The position numbers and the translations under genes are program-made. From positions 310,001 to 374,000 of the forward strand of contig NZ_CP013188.1 of the NCBI RefSeq assembly GCF_001444405.1: 64,000 nucleotides of DNA, given 5' to 3'. The stretch's first letter is position 1, and every line of letters begins with the position of its first letter. Below, piece by piece: positions 52,604 to 61,105 of the stretch. The notes under the pieces were generated by a model that had not been told where the DNA came from, did not search any database, and saw only the letters and a list, made by a program, of their open reading frames with translations. This DNA comes from Pseudoalteromonas phenolica (lineage in GTDB: Bacteria; Pseudomonadota; Gammaproteobacteria; Enterobacterales; Alteromonadaceae).

Positions 52604-52954
52604 TTAAGCCCGAGGGGGAGGTGTGGTATGTTTTATAAAGGGCGGTGACCAATTATTATTAATTGATACAATTGAGCCCATTGGTTTTATTTCGGCTTTG
52701 GAATAAGGGAAAGCATCTAGAGCAACCGTTGCACAGCAATGTAAGTCTTGATTAATGTGTTTTACGGCGTCTTTAGTGAATGAAATTTCAAACTCGCTTT
52801 CGTTGTCATGATCATGACTATGCGGCTGACCTATTTCATGAAGTAATTGGTGAACATCGCCTTGAGTATGGTGCTCTTCTCCATGCGCAATACTTCCGAA
52901 TACCTGAGTACTCAGAATGCAAAGCATCATTATAAGAAGAGTTAATTTACGCAT
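52604..52954 (-). CDS. Small exported His-rich protein, first gene of metal operon
   Basis: Start at 52954 gives 116 residues with a signal peptide M-R-K-L-T-L-L-I-M-M and A-H-G-E-E-H-H-T-Q just after it, then H-Q-L-L-H-E-I-G-Q-P-H-S-H-D-H-D and a C-C pair (L-H-C-C-A). The many His and the Cys pair suggest metal binding in the periplasm. The frame is open 20 codons further upstream, but that part is not signal-like. It begins the gene block that ends with the RND pump. Confidence 0.65.
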   Translation of the reverse strand: MRKLTLLIMMLCILSTQVFGSIAHGEEHHTQGDVHQLLHEIGQPHSHDHDNESEFEISFTKDAVKHINQDLHCCATVALDAFPYSKAEIKPMGSIVSINNNWSPPFIKHTTPPPRA

Positions 52955-53087
52955 TAGGCGACTGTTTTCATAAAAATTTTGCCTGATGCTAACACCGAAA
53001 TTCCACAAGCTCAATTTTTAATTATTAAAAATGTCTTCGTTTTTTTGATTAGTAACTGAATCTAAAACTAATCAAATAGACAAAAAA

Positions 53088-53385
53088 GTCAGGCTAAGTT
53101 CCCTGAGATAAGGGCGTGTTTATCTTTGAGGTATGAGTTTTGTTCAAATCAAAGGCTTTCGATACGCGAAATGAGCAGCGCAGCATAATGGGTTATGTAA
53201 GTGGCGAATGACAAAGTAGTGGAAGCCTTTGGTTGAACTCTTCGAGCAGCGCGAGTTGAACATTTATTCGGCGTTATCGGCTAACTTACATAGAATAACT
53301 ATGCTTCGCAGCCTCTGCCTTGCCTAAATATCCAACTCACAGCTGCAAAAACACACAACAAAGGTCAACACGCCCTAAGCCTGAC
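53088..53385. repeat. 300-bp nested inverted-repeat element
   Basis: The ends GTCAGGCT and AGCCTGAC match, and TAAGGGCGTGTT near the left end pairs with AACACGCCCTAA on the right. Inside, CAAAGGCTT pairs with AAGCCTTTG and GCAGCATA...TTATGTAAGT pairs with ACTTACATAG...TATGCTTCGC. The left arm also holds a CCCT/AGGG hairpin with extra bases the right arm lacks. No ORF is found. It covers most of the 454-bp gap 52955-53408. Confidence 0.7.
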
Positions 53386-53408
53386 AAACAAACTTAGCCG
53401 CTTAGCGG

Positions 53409-53876
53409 TTAAAGTTTGTTAGGGTCGACCTCTTCTACCTCGGGCCATTCTGAATTAGCTTCAATAATGTGCTTAGGTACGTTTTCAGCCCAAGCTTTAT
53501 AAACGTCTAAGTTTTTGTTTACATATAGCTTGCCGTCAACGACTTCAAATGCCTTACCGTCGATGTCGAATTTTTTACCGAATGTCATACCGTAAGCGCA
53601 GAAGCCGCCATATTGAGGGGCGTACTTAGCTGGGTTTGTGTTAAATAAGTCTCTATTTTCAGCTGATGCGAAACGGTAAATTGCGTCGTTATATACGGCG
53701 GTAAACTTTGCGCTACCAAGAACAGGTTTACCTTCTGTGAAGTAACCAATTACATCGTGACCCGCTAAAATAACGCCATTTTGATCTGTTTCAGTATCGT
53801 GACCTGCATGGGCGATTGATGAAATACCGATTAAAGCCACGGCTATTGCAGTTTTGAAAGAAGTGAATAAAGCCAT
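53409..53876 (-). CDS. YHS-domain protein, exported
   Basis: The 155-residue protein has a signal peptide (1-24, ending H-A). The mature part begins G-H-D-T-E-T-D and carries the YHS-type fold: A-G-H-D-V-I-G-Y-F-T-E-G, A-V-Y-N-D-A-I-Y-R-F-A-S-A-E-N and Y-G-G-F-C-A-Y-G. Such YHS proteins are often linked to metal or oxidoreductase systems. It lies between the metal operon and the MBL hydrolase, on the same strand, with no shared operon visible. Confidence 0.82.
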   Translation of the reverse strand: MALFTSFKTAIAVALIGISSIAHAGHDTETDQNGVILAGHDVIGYFTEGKPVLGSAKFTAVYNDAIYRFASAENRDLFNTNPAKYAPQYGGFCAYGMTFGKKFDIDGKAFEVVDGKLYVNKNLDVYKAWAENVPKHIIEANSEWPEVEEVDPNKL

Positions 53877-53989
53877 CAGATTTGCTCCAAATGTTCAAGT
53901 TGTTGATAGCTTAACCAGTGAGCAAATTTGCAGATATATCCAAACTGCCAGAATATATGTCGAAAAATCCGAATCGTTTAAACCCAGTG

Positions 53990-54739
53990 CTAATGGATAT
54001 TAAGTGCTTTTTTAAACTTATATTTTACAGAGCGCCAATGCGTCATTGGGGTGGTGGGCGCTGACTCTATCAAACTGTCGAAGTCTATATCAGCAAAGTC
54101 TAACTCGCCGTCGTGCGCCAAAATAACAGACTTGGGCTGAAGTAATTTAATTGCCAGCAACGAATTGCGGTAACGTCGCGGATAAAACAGTGGAAATGGT
54201 GGTATTAATTTACCTTTAACTTTAACCATTAAATCAGCCACATAAACACGCTCTGATGGAATATGATAAGCGGCAATGTCTCGATCGGTGTGACCAGGAA
54301 TGTGCATGACTTGCCAGTCATCAAACCCAGGTATGGTCATGCCGTCTGCGAGAAAATGGTCGGCTCGCAACTTTCTTGGGTAAAATAGATTCTGTTTTTT
54401 CTTCCCTTTTCGACCTGCAACATAAAGCGCGAGTAGCATATCAGTCCAATGCATTAACATGCCATCTAGGCCGCGATACCAGTGCCCTGGTGCATTACAT
54501 GCAGCAATTTTTGCCCCTGTGGTTTTAGCAAGTTTATGTGCGCCACCTGCATGATCAGGGTGCATATGAGTCACGAGAATGACTTTTAAGTCGCCAATGG
54601 CACGATTGAGTGTTTGCGTGATAAAGCTCAGGACAATGTCATGATCTGCACGACAGCAACCATCAAGCAGCATGAGTTTATCTTGATATTCAACAAGATA
54701 AATTGTTTGTATATAACCTTCTATTTGATGAATTTTCAT
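53990..54739 (-). CDS. MBL-fold metallo-hydrolase
   Basis: Start at 54739 (GGGGAG 7 bases ahead) gives 249 residues. The metallo-beta-lactamase metal site is T-H-M-H-P-D-H (57-63), followed by the later H-I-P-G-H-T-D-R-D block and a C-terminal A-H-D-G-E-L metal ligand. There is no signal peptide, so it acts in the cytoplasm. The family covers glyoxalase II-like, lactonase and other hydrolases; the substrate cannot be told. The DUF2235 gene ends about 60 bp upstream. Confidence 0.85.
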   Translation of the reverse strand: MKIHQIEGYIQTIYLVEYQDKLMLLDGCCRADHDIVLSFITQTLNRAIGDLKVILVTHMHPDHAGGAHKLAKTTGAKIAACNAPGHWYRGLDGMLMHWTDMLLALYVAGRKGKKKQNLFYPRKLRADHFLADGMTIPGFDDWQVMHIPGHTDRDIAAYHIPSERVYVADLMVKVKGKLIPPFPLFYPRRYRNSLLAIKLLQPKSVILAHDGELDFADIDFDSLIESAPTTPMTHWRSVKYKFKKALNIH

Positions 54740-54799
54740 TAAGATACTCCCCAACGCGCTAAGCATTTTTATAACTCATCTGACCACTTTGTGCAAAAT

Positions 54800-55951
54800 T
54801 TAGTGCTCATCTAATTCAGCATAATCTTGCTCTTTCTGTTCAGAGTGTTCAGTGACACATGAAAATGTCTGCAAAGGTCGAGTAAAGTCATGCCATAAAT
54901 GGTGTTCGGTTTGCTCAAGAGAATTTGGTTGGTAATTGTTATCTAAGTTAACCCTTTTGGCGACACTGTGGTGCACCACAGGCGTTAAGCTAGAGTCGAT
55001 TTTATTGTCTTTCATCACACAACAAATTCGGTCATCTAAGGTTAACCAATCAATAAAAAAAGTGCGGGTTTGTTGATGGTTGAGGCCTAACGCATTAGGA
55101 GATAGAGATAAATCGTCGTGACTGATGGTACCTTGAAGTGCATCAGGGCAAGCTTGTTTGAGACAATCGCTATCGGTGATGTCTAAAGTAAAGTGCGGTA
55201 AGTCATGCAACTGTTGCATATGTTTGAGCCAATTAATGGCATAACCAAGTGCCACATCAGCGAGGCCATCCATTTTATATCCGCCCCCAACATCTGAATG
55301 AGCACCAGCAAACCAAATTTCTGTGATCCTATTTGGATCATGGTTCATCAAGGTTGGCTGAAAGGCTTTACGCTTTTCATCAAGGCTGACTAAATGAGTG
55401 GCGTGTTTGACTAGGTTTGAAATAGTGCGGCCATGCTCAAAAACGACTGAGAATTTAGGGCGTTTGCGAGTGCTTAAGTCGGGCAGACCGATGCTGGCAA
55501 CGGTATCAAATACACATAAGAATATGAAAGGGGGCATGTCGTCATTGCTAATGGCATGCTCAATCAAAGAGACAAATCGCCTTGCTAAAGCTGCGCCGCG
55601 AGAGAACCCAGTGATTAATACGATGTCACCCGTTCGATAGTGGTTTAAAAAGTCATTTCTCGCTTTATTGAGAATGTATGACACATCCCATGAATTAAAC
55701 GCTAAGCCTTGATTAATAAAGCGGTTAAACCAGCCGCCATACGTACCCACTCCTTGATAGTAAAAGCAATGTGCGATGTTGTTGCGATTTGACAGACCAT
55801 AGTGCTCACCATCACGGTGTAGGTTACCACCCATTAAAAAGTGCAGCTTTAAGATATTACTGATGCTGGCATCTTTTTGTTCATCATATTGTTTTGCATC
55901 TTCAGGCTCATTACCTGTGCCATCAAAATTAAAAACGATCAGCCTACTCAT
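54800..55951 (-). CDS. DUF2235 alpha/beta hydrolase
   Basis: Start at 55951 with AAGGAAGAG ahead gives 383 residues. The opening R-L-I-V-F-N-F-D-G-T-G-N and Y-Y-Q-G-V-G-T match DUF2235, and the nucleophile elbow G-F-S-R-G-A has Ser117. A-G-A-H-S-D-V-G-G-G-Y is the family's His/Asp block. Family members include type VI secretion lipase effectors such as Tle1, but no secretion gene or immunity gene lies beside it, so a housekeeping lipase is equally likely. No signal peptide is present. Confidence 0.85.
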   Translation of the reverse strand: MSRLIVFNFDGTGNEPEDAKQYDEQKDASISNILKLHFLMGGNLHRDGEHYGLSNRNNIAHCFYYQGVGTYGGWFNRFINQGLAFNSWDVSYILNKARNDFLNHYRTGDIVLITGFSRGAALARRFVSLIEHAISNDDMPPFIFLCVFDTVASIGLPDLSTRKRPKFSVVFEHGRTISNLVKHATHLVSLDEKRKAFQPTLMNHDPNRITEIWFAGAHSDVGGGYKMDGLADVALGYAINWLKHMQQLHDLPHFTLDITDSDCLKQACPDALQGTISHDDLSLSPNALGLNHQQTRTFFIDWLTLDDRICCVMKDNKIDSSLTPVVHHSVAKRVNLDNNYQPNSLEQTEHHLWHDFTRPLQTFSCVTEHSEQKEQDYAELDEH

Positions 55952-56146
55952 TCTCTTCCTTAGACAATGTATTTTTGGCAATAAAGGCTAGTAAGCGCTT
56001 TATTTCGGATTAAGTCTCTAGAGTAACCCCCACAGCATGCAAGGTCATTGCTCTCCTAGGTAGCTGATTACTATATCAATTGTCTTTTTTCATTGCACTA
56101 TTTGCTTATTCATAGCTGAAATAGTTTTTATTTTTGCAATTGATTT

Positions 56147-56167
56147 TGCAAATTAGTCTCATTTGCA
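56147..56167 (+). promoter_or_regulatory. Candidate Fur box upstream of the siderophore receptor
   Basis: A perfect TGCAAAT/ATTTGCA dyad with 7 bases between lies 45 bp before the receptor start. TCTCATTTGCATT is a frequent half-form of Fur sites before TonB receptor genes in Alteromonadales, so Fur control is likely but not proven by sequence alone. Confidence 0.45.
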
Positions 56168-56211
56168 TTATATTGCGTCGCGATTCAATAATAACCAATT
56201 TAGGCTCTCTT

Positions 56212-58353
56212 ATGACAAGTCGTGTATTTAAGTTAAGCGCTCTATTCGTTGCTACTTCGGCAATTCTTTCTGGTCACGCTTTTGCGGATGATGGCAAAAA
56301 AGACATTGAGAAGATTCAAGTATTAGGCGACAAGCACAGTAACTATCTGGCAGTTGAAGCAGAAACAGCCACTAAGCTAGGTATTTCAATTAAAGAAACA
56401 CCGCAATCTGTGCGAGTGGTGACGCGTGCGCTGATGGACGACTTTTCATTAGACGATGTGAATCAAGTACTAGAAACGACACCAGGTGTGTCAGTTGAGA
56501 AGATAGAAACAGACCGCACTTACTACAAAGCTCGTGGTTTCGATATAGTGAATTTTCAAGTAGATGGCTTAGGCTTACCGCAAGAGCGAGGCTCACTTCA
56601 GGGCACACTAGATACTGCGATTTATCAACGAATTGAAGTTGTGATGGGTGCAAACGGCATGATGACAGGCGCTGGTAATCCATCAGCAACAGTTAACTTT
56701 ATTCGTAAACGCCCAACGGCCGATTTACGTGCTGATGTGTCAGTAACAGCAGGCTCTTGGTCAAATAAACGTGTTGAAGCAGATGTGTCAGGCAGCTTTA
56801 ATGATATGGTTTCTAGCCGCGCTGTTGTGGTTAAGCAAAAACGTGATTCTTACTTAGACCGTTATGCGGTAGATCGTGAAGTATTTTATGGCATTACTGA
56901 ATTTGCTTTAACAGATACAACGACATTAACGACCAGTTTAACCTATCAAAGTAATGATGCTGACAGCCCGCTTTGGGGCGCATTAGCGTTATTTGATAAC
57001 AAAGGTCAACCAACAAACTATGATGTTTCTACTTCAACAGCAGCAGATTGGGCGTATTGGAACAACACCTCAAAACAAGCATTTGTTGAACTTGAGCAAT
57101 ATATTGGTGACGAGTGGAGTGTCATTGCACGCTATGCACATACGCAAAACGAGCAAGACTCGAATCTATTTTATGTGTATGGCACACCAGATGCAGAAAC
57201 AGGCTTAGGTCTAACAGGTTATGCCAGCGATTATCAACTACGCGACAGATTAAACTTATTCGATGTGTATGCGCGCGGTAGCTTTGAGCTGTTTGGTCAA
57301 GAGCATATTGTGGCTTTTGGTGCTAGCGAAGCCGATATGTATTACTTTGATCGCTCTTTATATGATTATCAAACCGGTAATGGTTTCCCGCCAATGCCTA
57401 ACATGAATGAGTGGGATGGTGTTGCGCCGGTGCCAACTTTGGTTGATGTAAACCCAGCAGCCCCGGGTTCTGATGTACACAGTGAACAAAGTTCTCAATA
57501 TATATCTGCGCGTTTTTCTCTTACTGATGATTTAAAATTACTCGCTGGTCTTAGATACACAAATTGGGAAACACAAGGGTTATCATATGGCAATAATAAA
57601 GGTCGAAAAGATAGTGATACAACTCCGCATATTGGTCTAGTGTATTCAGTCAATGACGATATTAATGTATATATTTCAGACACAGATACTTTCGCGCCTC
57701 AAACCGAGACTAACGCTAATGGTTCTCAGTTAGCACCAATTATCGGTGATACACAAGAGTTAGGTGTAAAAGCAGAACTATTCGATTCGAGGTTGATGCT
57801 AAATGTAGCGTTATTCAACGCAGAGCAAGTGAACATTGCTGTTGCAGATGTGGATAATTCGACACCAGATAAAACAGTTCACAAAGCGGCTCCAGGCATT
57901 CAATCGAAAGGCTATGAAATAGAGCTAAGCGGTGAGCTTGGCTATGGCTTCAGTGCTAACCTAGGTTATACCAAAACAGACATTGATGTGTCTGACACGT
58001 TCAATGCTGGTAATGTAGAAGCACAACTTGTGAAAGATTACACACCAAAGCAGGTATTCAAGCTAGCGGTTAAACATGATGTTGAATCCATTGAAGGGTT
58101 AAGCTTTGGTATGAACATGCGCTGGCAAGATGAGATCAGCCGTATACAAAATGCCACTGAAAATTTCGTTACTAAACAAGACGCCTATGCGATTGTTAAT
58201 TTTATGGCAAGCTACGAAATCAACGATCAAGTTAACCTGACCTTCAATGCCAATAATGTATTTGATGAGAAGTACATTAACTCATTGTATTGGGCACAAG
58301 GTTTCTATGGTGCACCTCGTAACTATGCATTGACTTTAAATTGGTCATTGTAA
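56212..58353 (+). CDS. TonB-dependent siderophore receptor (FhuE/FpvA-like)
   Basis: Start at 56212 gives 713 residues with a signal peptide (1-25). The TonB box is I-E-K-I-Q-V-L-G-D (32-40); the plug has I-S-I-K-E-T-P-Q-S-V-R-V-V-T, then Y-Y-K-A-R-G-F and G-A-N-G-M-M-T-G-A-G-N-P-S-A-T-V-N-F-I-R-K, the signature of ferric-siderophore (hydroxamate, coprogen or pyoverdine) receptors. The barrel ends in L-N-W-S-L. The PepSY reductase gene follows after a terminator. The frame is open 26 codons further upstream, but without a signal. Confidence 0.9.
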   Translation: MTSRVFKLSALFVATSAILSGHAFADDGKKDIEKIQVLGDKHSNYLAVEAETATKLGISIKETPQSVRVVTRALMDDFSLDDVNQVLETTPGVSVEKIETDRTYYKARGFDIVNFQVDGLGLPQERGSLQGTLDTAIYQRIEVVMGANGMMTGAGNPSATVNFIRKRPTADLRADVSVTAGSWSNKRVEADVSGSFNDMVSSRAVVVKQKRDSYLDRYAVDREVFYGITEFALTDTTTLTTSLTYQSNDADSPLWGALALFDNKGQPTNYDVSTSTAADWAYWNNTSKQAFVELEQYIGDEWSVIARYAHTQNEQDSNLFYVYGTPDAETGLGLTGYASDYQLRDRLNLFDVYARGSFELFGQEHIVAFGASEADMYYFDRSLYDYQTGNGFPPMPNMNEWDGVAPVPTLVDVNPAAPGSDVHSEQSSQYISARFSLTDDLKLLAGLRYTNWETQGLSYGNNKGRKDSDTTPHIGLVYSVNDDINVYISDTDTFAPQTETNANGSQLAPIIGDTQELGVKAELFDSRLMLNVALFNAEQVNIAVADVDNSTPDKTVHKAAPGIQSKGYEIELSGELGYGFSANLGYTKTDIDVSDTFNAGNVEAQLVKDYTPKQVFKLAVKHDVESIEGLSFGMNMRWQDEISRIQNATENFVTKQDAYAIVNFMASYEINDQVNLTFNANNVFDEKYINSLYWAQGFYGAPRNYALTLNWSL

Positions 58354-58368
58354 GTTTATAAAAAATTT

Positions 58369-58392
58369 AAGGCCGCTTATGCGGCCTTTTGT
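58369..58392 (+). terminator. Terminator between the receptor and reductase genes
   Basis: An AAGGCCGC/GCGGCCTT stem with a 4-base loop is followed by TTTT. It would limit reductase expression from the receptor promoter to read-through. Confidence 0.75.
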
Positions 58393-58422
58393 GGTTTATA
58401 ACCATATGAGGGGCAATCAAAA

Positions 58423-59520
58423 ATGAAAAAAACACTCCATTTATGGCATCACTATCTTGGATTAGTCGTCGCCATTCCACTTATCATTATTTCTTTAACA
58501 GGCAGTATTTTAGTTTTTAAAGAAGAATTCGATCATTGGTTAATGCCAGAACTTGCGGTTGTAGAGGGCGAAACAGGTAAAAGACTAAGTTATGACGAGT
58601 TAAGAGCTGAGCTAAACAACCAGCTCCAGGGTTATGAAATTGGCAGTTGGGAAGTATTTGATGATGGTATAACAGCAGATCGTGTATATGTGCTCAAGCA
58701 CGGTACGAGTGAATGGTTTAAAGTCTATCTTGATCAATACCAAGGGGTTGTGCGCTCTGAGCCTGTTGCGGTCAATCATTACCTAACAGACTGGCTGCTT
58801 GATTTGCACTATAAGTTTTTGATTGGTGATACCGGGCTGTGGGTTACAGGGGTCGCATCACTCATTTTGCTTTTTATGGGCATTTCCGGGCTAATTATTT
58901 ATCGCCAGTTTTGGAAAAAGTTTTTTACTCTGAGGCTAAAGGTAAAGCGCATTGCATTATTTAGCGATATTCATAAGCTAGTTGGCATTTGGTCAGCGCC
59001 TGTTTTATTGGTGATTGGTTTCACAGGGGTATATTGGAATATTTCTGAGATCATTCATCATGAGCTTGAGCATGGTGAAGAACATCAAACTGTGATAACT
59101 GAAAGACTCTACAATCACCAGCTTTCACTCGATAAAATGATTGCTGAATCAACTCAGCAAATGGGTGGGTTTAGGCCAACTTATTTACTTTTTCCATATG
59201 AGCCTGAACTTCAAGTCACATTCTTTGGAGAAGTAAGCAACACCAGTTTTGTCACCAGCGAATATGCTTCTATGGTCACCTTTAATAAGCAAACAGGTGA
59301 GCGTATGCCGAATTATGATATTCGTGAAGCGCCGTTTTTTTTAGTCGCTGTTGATAGTTTTCGTAAGCTCCACTTTGGATATTTTGCCGGCCTGCCTAGT
59401 CGGGTTATTTGGTGTCTAATTGGTTTAACGCCACTAATCTTTGCTATTACAGGCTGCTATTTGTGGCTAAAAAGAAGAAGACCAAAGAAACGTGCGATGA
59501 AAGTTGCACAACCAATTTGA
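58423..59520 (+). CDS. PepSY-domain membrane reductase (FoxB/FhuF-like iron reductase type)
   Basis: The 365-residue protein has the PepSY_TM build: first helix with L-H-L-W-H-H-Y-L-G, a PepSY periplasmic region, helices near 148-170 and 193-215 with D-I-H-K-L-V-G and a last helix near 325-345 (F-A-I-T-G-C-Y-L-W-L-K-R-R). Several in-helix His (H8-H9-type, D-I-H-K, L-H-F-G) could bind heme. Such proteins reduce ferric siderophores delivered by the TonB receptor. It lies 70 bp after the receptor gene, with a terminator between and another after it. Confidence 0.85.
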   Translation: MKKTLHLWHHYLGLVVAIPLIIISLTGSILVFKEEFDHWLMPELAVVEGETGKRLSYDELRAELNNQLQGYEIGSWEVFDDGITADRVYVLKHGTSEWFKVYLDQYQGVVRSEPVAVNHYLTDWLLDLHYKFLIGDTGLWVTGVASLILLFMGISGLIIYRQFWKKFFTLRLKVKRIALFSDIHKLVGIWSAPVLLVIGFTGVYWNISEIIHHELEHGEEHQTVITERLYNHQLSLDKMIAESTQQMGGFRPTYLLFPYEPELQVTFFGEVSNTSFVTSEYASMVTFNKQTGERMPNYDIREAPFFLVAVDSFRKLHFGYFAGLPSRVIWCLIGLTPLIFAITGCYLWLKRRRPKKRAMKVAQPI

Positions 59521-59571
59521 GCTGGCTTGAGCCCTACACAGAAAGAGATAAAATTATAGATAAAGTAACAA

Positions 59572-59605
59572 TTAAGCCTCTTCAATAAAGAGGCTTAATT
59601 TTTTT
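59572..59605 (+). terminator. Strong terminator after the PepSY reductase gene
   Basis: An 11-bp stem TTAAGCCTCTT with its complement and a 5-base loop is followed by a seven-T run. It also meets the convergent TPR gene. Confidence 0.85.
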
Positions 59606-59617
59606 GGAAGGACTAAT

Positions 59618-59637
59618 TTATCCAGAGCTCAGGTTAA
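59618..59637. repeat. 20-bp palindrome, GAGCTC form
   Basis: TTATCCAGAGCTCAGGTTAA is a near-dyad centred on GAGCTC. A second copy with GAATTC lies at 60886-60905. It adjoins the stop codon of the TPR gene. Confidence 0.55.
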
Positions 59638-59638
59638 T

Positions 59639-60499
59639 TTAGGCTTGTTGAAGTGCAATAAAGGCCGGCTCTTTGCGTAAGCCACTGAAGTAAGACTCTC
59701 TATCAAGCTCTTCTTTTAGCGTGTTCGACAGAGTCAATGCTGTACGAATATCTTCAAGGGCTTCTTGAAACTGTGCCAGTTTGGATTTAGCGCAGGCTCT
59801 TTGCCAGTAGGCAAGTGCATAATTACTATCTAGCTCAATAGCTTGATTTACAAGCGATAATGCCCAAGCATCATCATTCATATCTAATAATAAATCTGCT
59901 TTGTAAGTCAGTGCTTCAACGTCATGTGGATTAATCTCTAAAATTTGGTCGTAAATATTAAGCTTTTCTTGATCGCTCTTTTCAAGACCCGCTCGCATCC
60001 AAAGTGAATGCACCATGTTGCTTTCGGATATGACTTTTTGCGCTTCAACAATCTGATTCGAACGCTCTTTAATGGTGTCTTCAAGTTGATTTAAGCGCTC
60101 TTCATATTTGGCCGTCAGCTTTTCAATACGTCGTGTCGTTGATGCTTCCATACTTTCTTTGATGTCGCGGATCGACTTCCATCCTAGCAACACCAAAATA
60201 GAAGCCGCAGCAGTAATGATGTAAAAAATAGTATTGGTGGTGTCTGCAGTATAACGAATGGCTCGATCAGATGACTCTAATTTAGCATTGACGACTTTCT
60301 CTATTAGTTCCGCGCGCGTAGCTTGTTGGTCTTGGCGCAGTTGTTTGAGTTCATCCAAAATATAGCGTTCAACGAGAGGTTTATAGAGCGGGGACTCGAT
60401 TTGTTGAACGGCTTTATTTGCATCTTTTTCTGCATTCGCATTACTAAGAAACGAAATTGATGTAAGAAAAAGCATGGTTAAAAATGTACGACAATGCAT
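59639..60499 (-). CDS. Membrane-anchored TPR protein with coiled coil
   Basis: Start at 60499 (AGGAG 11 bases ahead) gives 286 residues: signal peptide (1-23), a linker, a membrane helix near 87-105, a coiled coil (about 115-165, rich in E, K and Q) and TPR units from about 175 (W-M-R-A-G-L-E, N-P-H-D-V-E-A-L-T-Y-K-A-D-L-L-L, S-N-Y-A-L-A-Y-W-Q-R-A-C-A). The frame continues 25 codons further into the MITE, but those residues are not coding-like. It probably scaffolds partners at the membrane; the function is unknown. Confidence 0.75.
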   Translation of the reverse strand: MHCRTFLTMLFLTSISFLSNANAEKDANKAVQQIESPLYKPLVERYILDELKQLRQDQQATRAELIEKVVNAKLESSDRAIRYTADTTNTIFYIITAAASILVLLGWKSIRDIKESMEASTTRRIEKLTAKYEERLNQLEDTIKERSNQIVEAQKVISESNMVHSLWMRAGLEKSDQEKLNIYDQILEINPHDVEALTYKADLLLDMNDDAWALSLVNQAIELDSNYALAYWQRACAKSKLAQFQEALEDIRTALTLSNTLKEELDRESYFSGLRKEPAFIALQQA

Positions 60500-60537
60500 G
60501 CGAGAGTGAACTCCTATGAAGGAAAAAATAAAACTAA

Positions 60538-60790
60538 TACCAACCCTCTTAATTAGCGATCTATTTTGAGGCAAGGAAAACCGGTGATAGCATCACTTTT
60601 GTGTCCTGCTAACGCTGACGTACCTTCATCTATGTAGGCAAGGCTAAAATTTTGCTATTTAGTTATTCTCGGCAATTGTTCCTGCATTGCTCTATCTTCC
60701 GCATCCATGCAGTCGCAAATAAGAAATTTTTAACCAAGCTAGCGTCAGTTTTAGTCCCTCAAAATGATTGAGTATTATTGAAGATTAGTA
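60538..60790 (-). mobile_element. MITE-like repeat, expanded copy D (253 bp)
   Basis: This copy has the same ends (TACCAACCCTC and GAAGATTAGTA) but carries two extra blocks of about 45 bp absent from copies A-C: one near 60587-60630 and one near 60670-60716 (with GTTCCTGCATTGC and CATCCATGCAGTCGC). It lies 39 bp upstream of the TPR gene start. Confidence 0.85.
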
Positions 60791-60885
60791 TAACCACACT
60801 TTAGAGCTAGTCACTCTGGTATGAGTAACATGTGCTTTCATTGTTGGTTAACAACTTAAATAAGTAACCACTGGAGATAGATTGA

Positions 60886-60905
60886 TTATCCAGAATTCAG
60901 GTTAA
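60886..60905. repeat. 20-bp palindrome, GAATTC form
   Basis: TTATCCAGAATTCAGGTTAA matches the site at 59618-59637 except in the centre, where GAGCTC is replaced by the equally palindromic GAATTC. Confidence 0.55.
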
Positions 60906-61051
60906 TTAATACTGATGGTATCAAAAGCTGTCGCGCTTTTCTTTTAAATAGTTGAAACTATTTTCAAATCTAAATAAATAGAGGCTTAAATTCTTATATT
61001 TAATATGGGGTTGGAGATTTTTTTCGGTTTTTTTAGTAAGAGCTGTAAGTA

Positions 61052-61091
61052 TGTTTGGCAATGAAAGGGGTTCTTCTTTTACTGCCAAACA
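61052..61091 (-). terminator. Hairpin after astB
   Basis: TGTTTGGCA pairs with TGCCAAACA, with a partly paired inner loop (AAAG/CTTT). It starts 15 bp after the astB stop on the minus strand, without a clear T run. Confidence 0.5.
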
Positions 61092-61105
61092 CCAACAAAG
61101 TGGGC

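Larger units (their letters stand above)
60791..61105. other. 315-bp gap between the repeat and astB
   Basis: It holds the second 20-bp palindrome at 60886-60905 and a hairpin after astB at 61052-61091. Nothing else is recognised. Confidence 0.5.

Noticed and set aside
54800..55951. DUF2235 protein as a type VI secretion lipase effector
   Set aside because: No VgrG, PAAR, adaptor or immunity gene lies beside it, so effector status is not supported.
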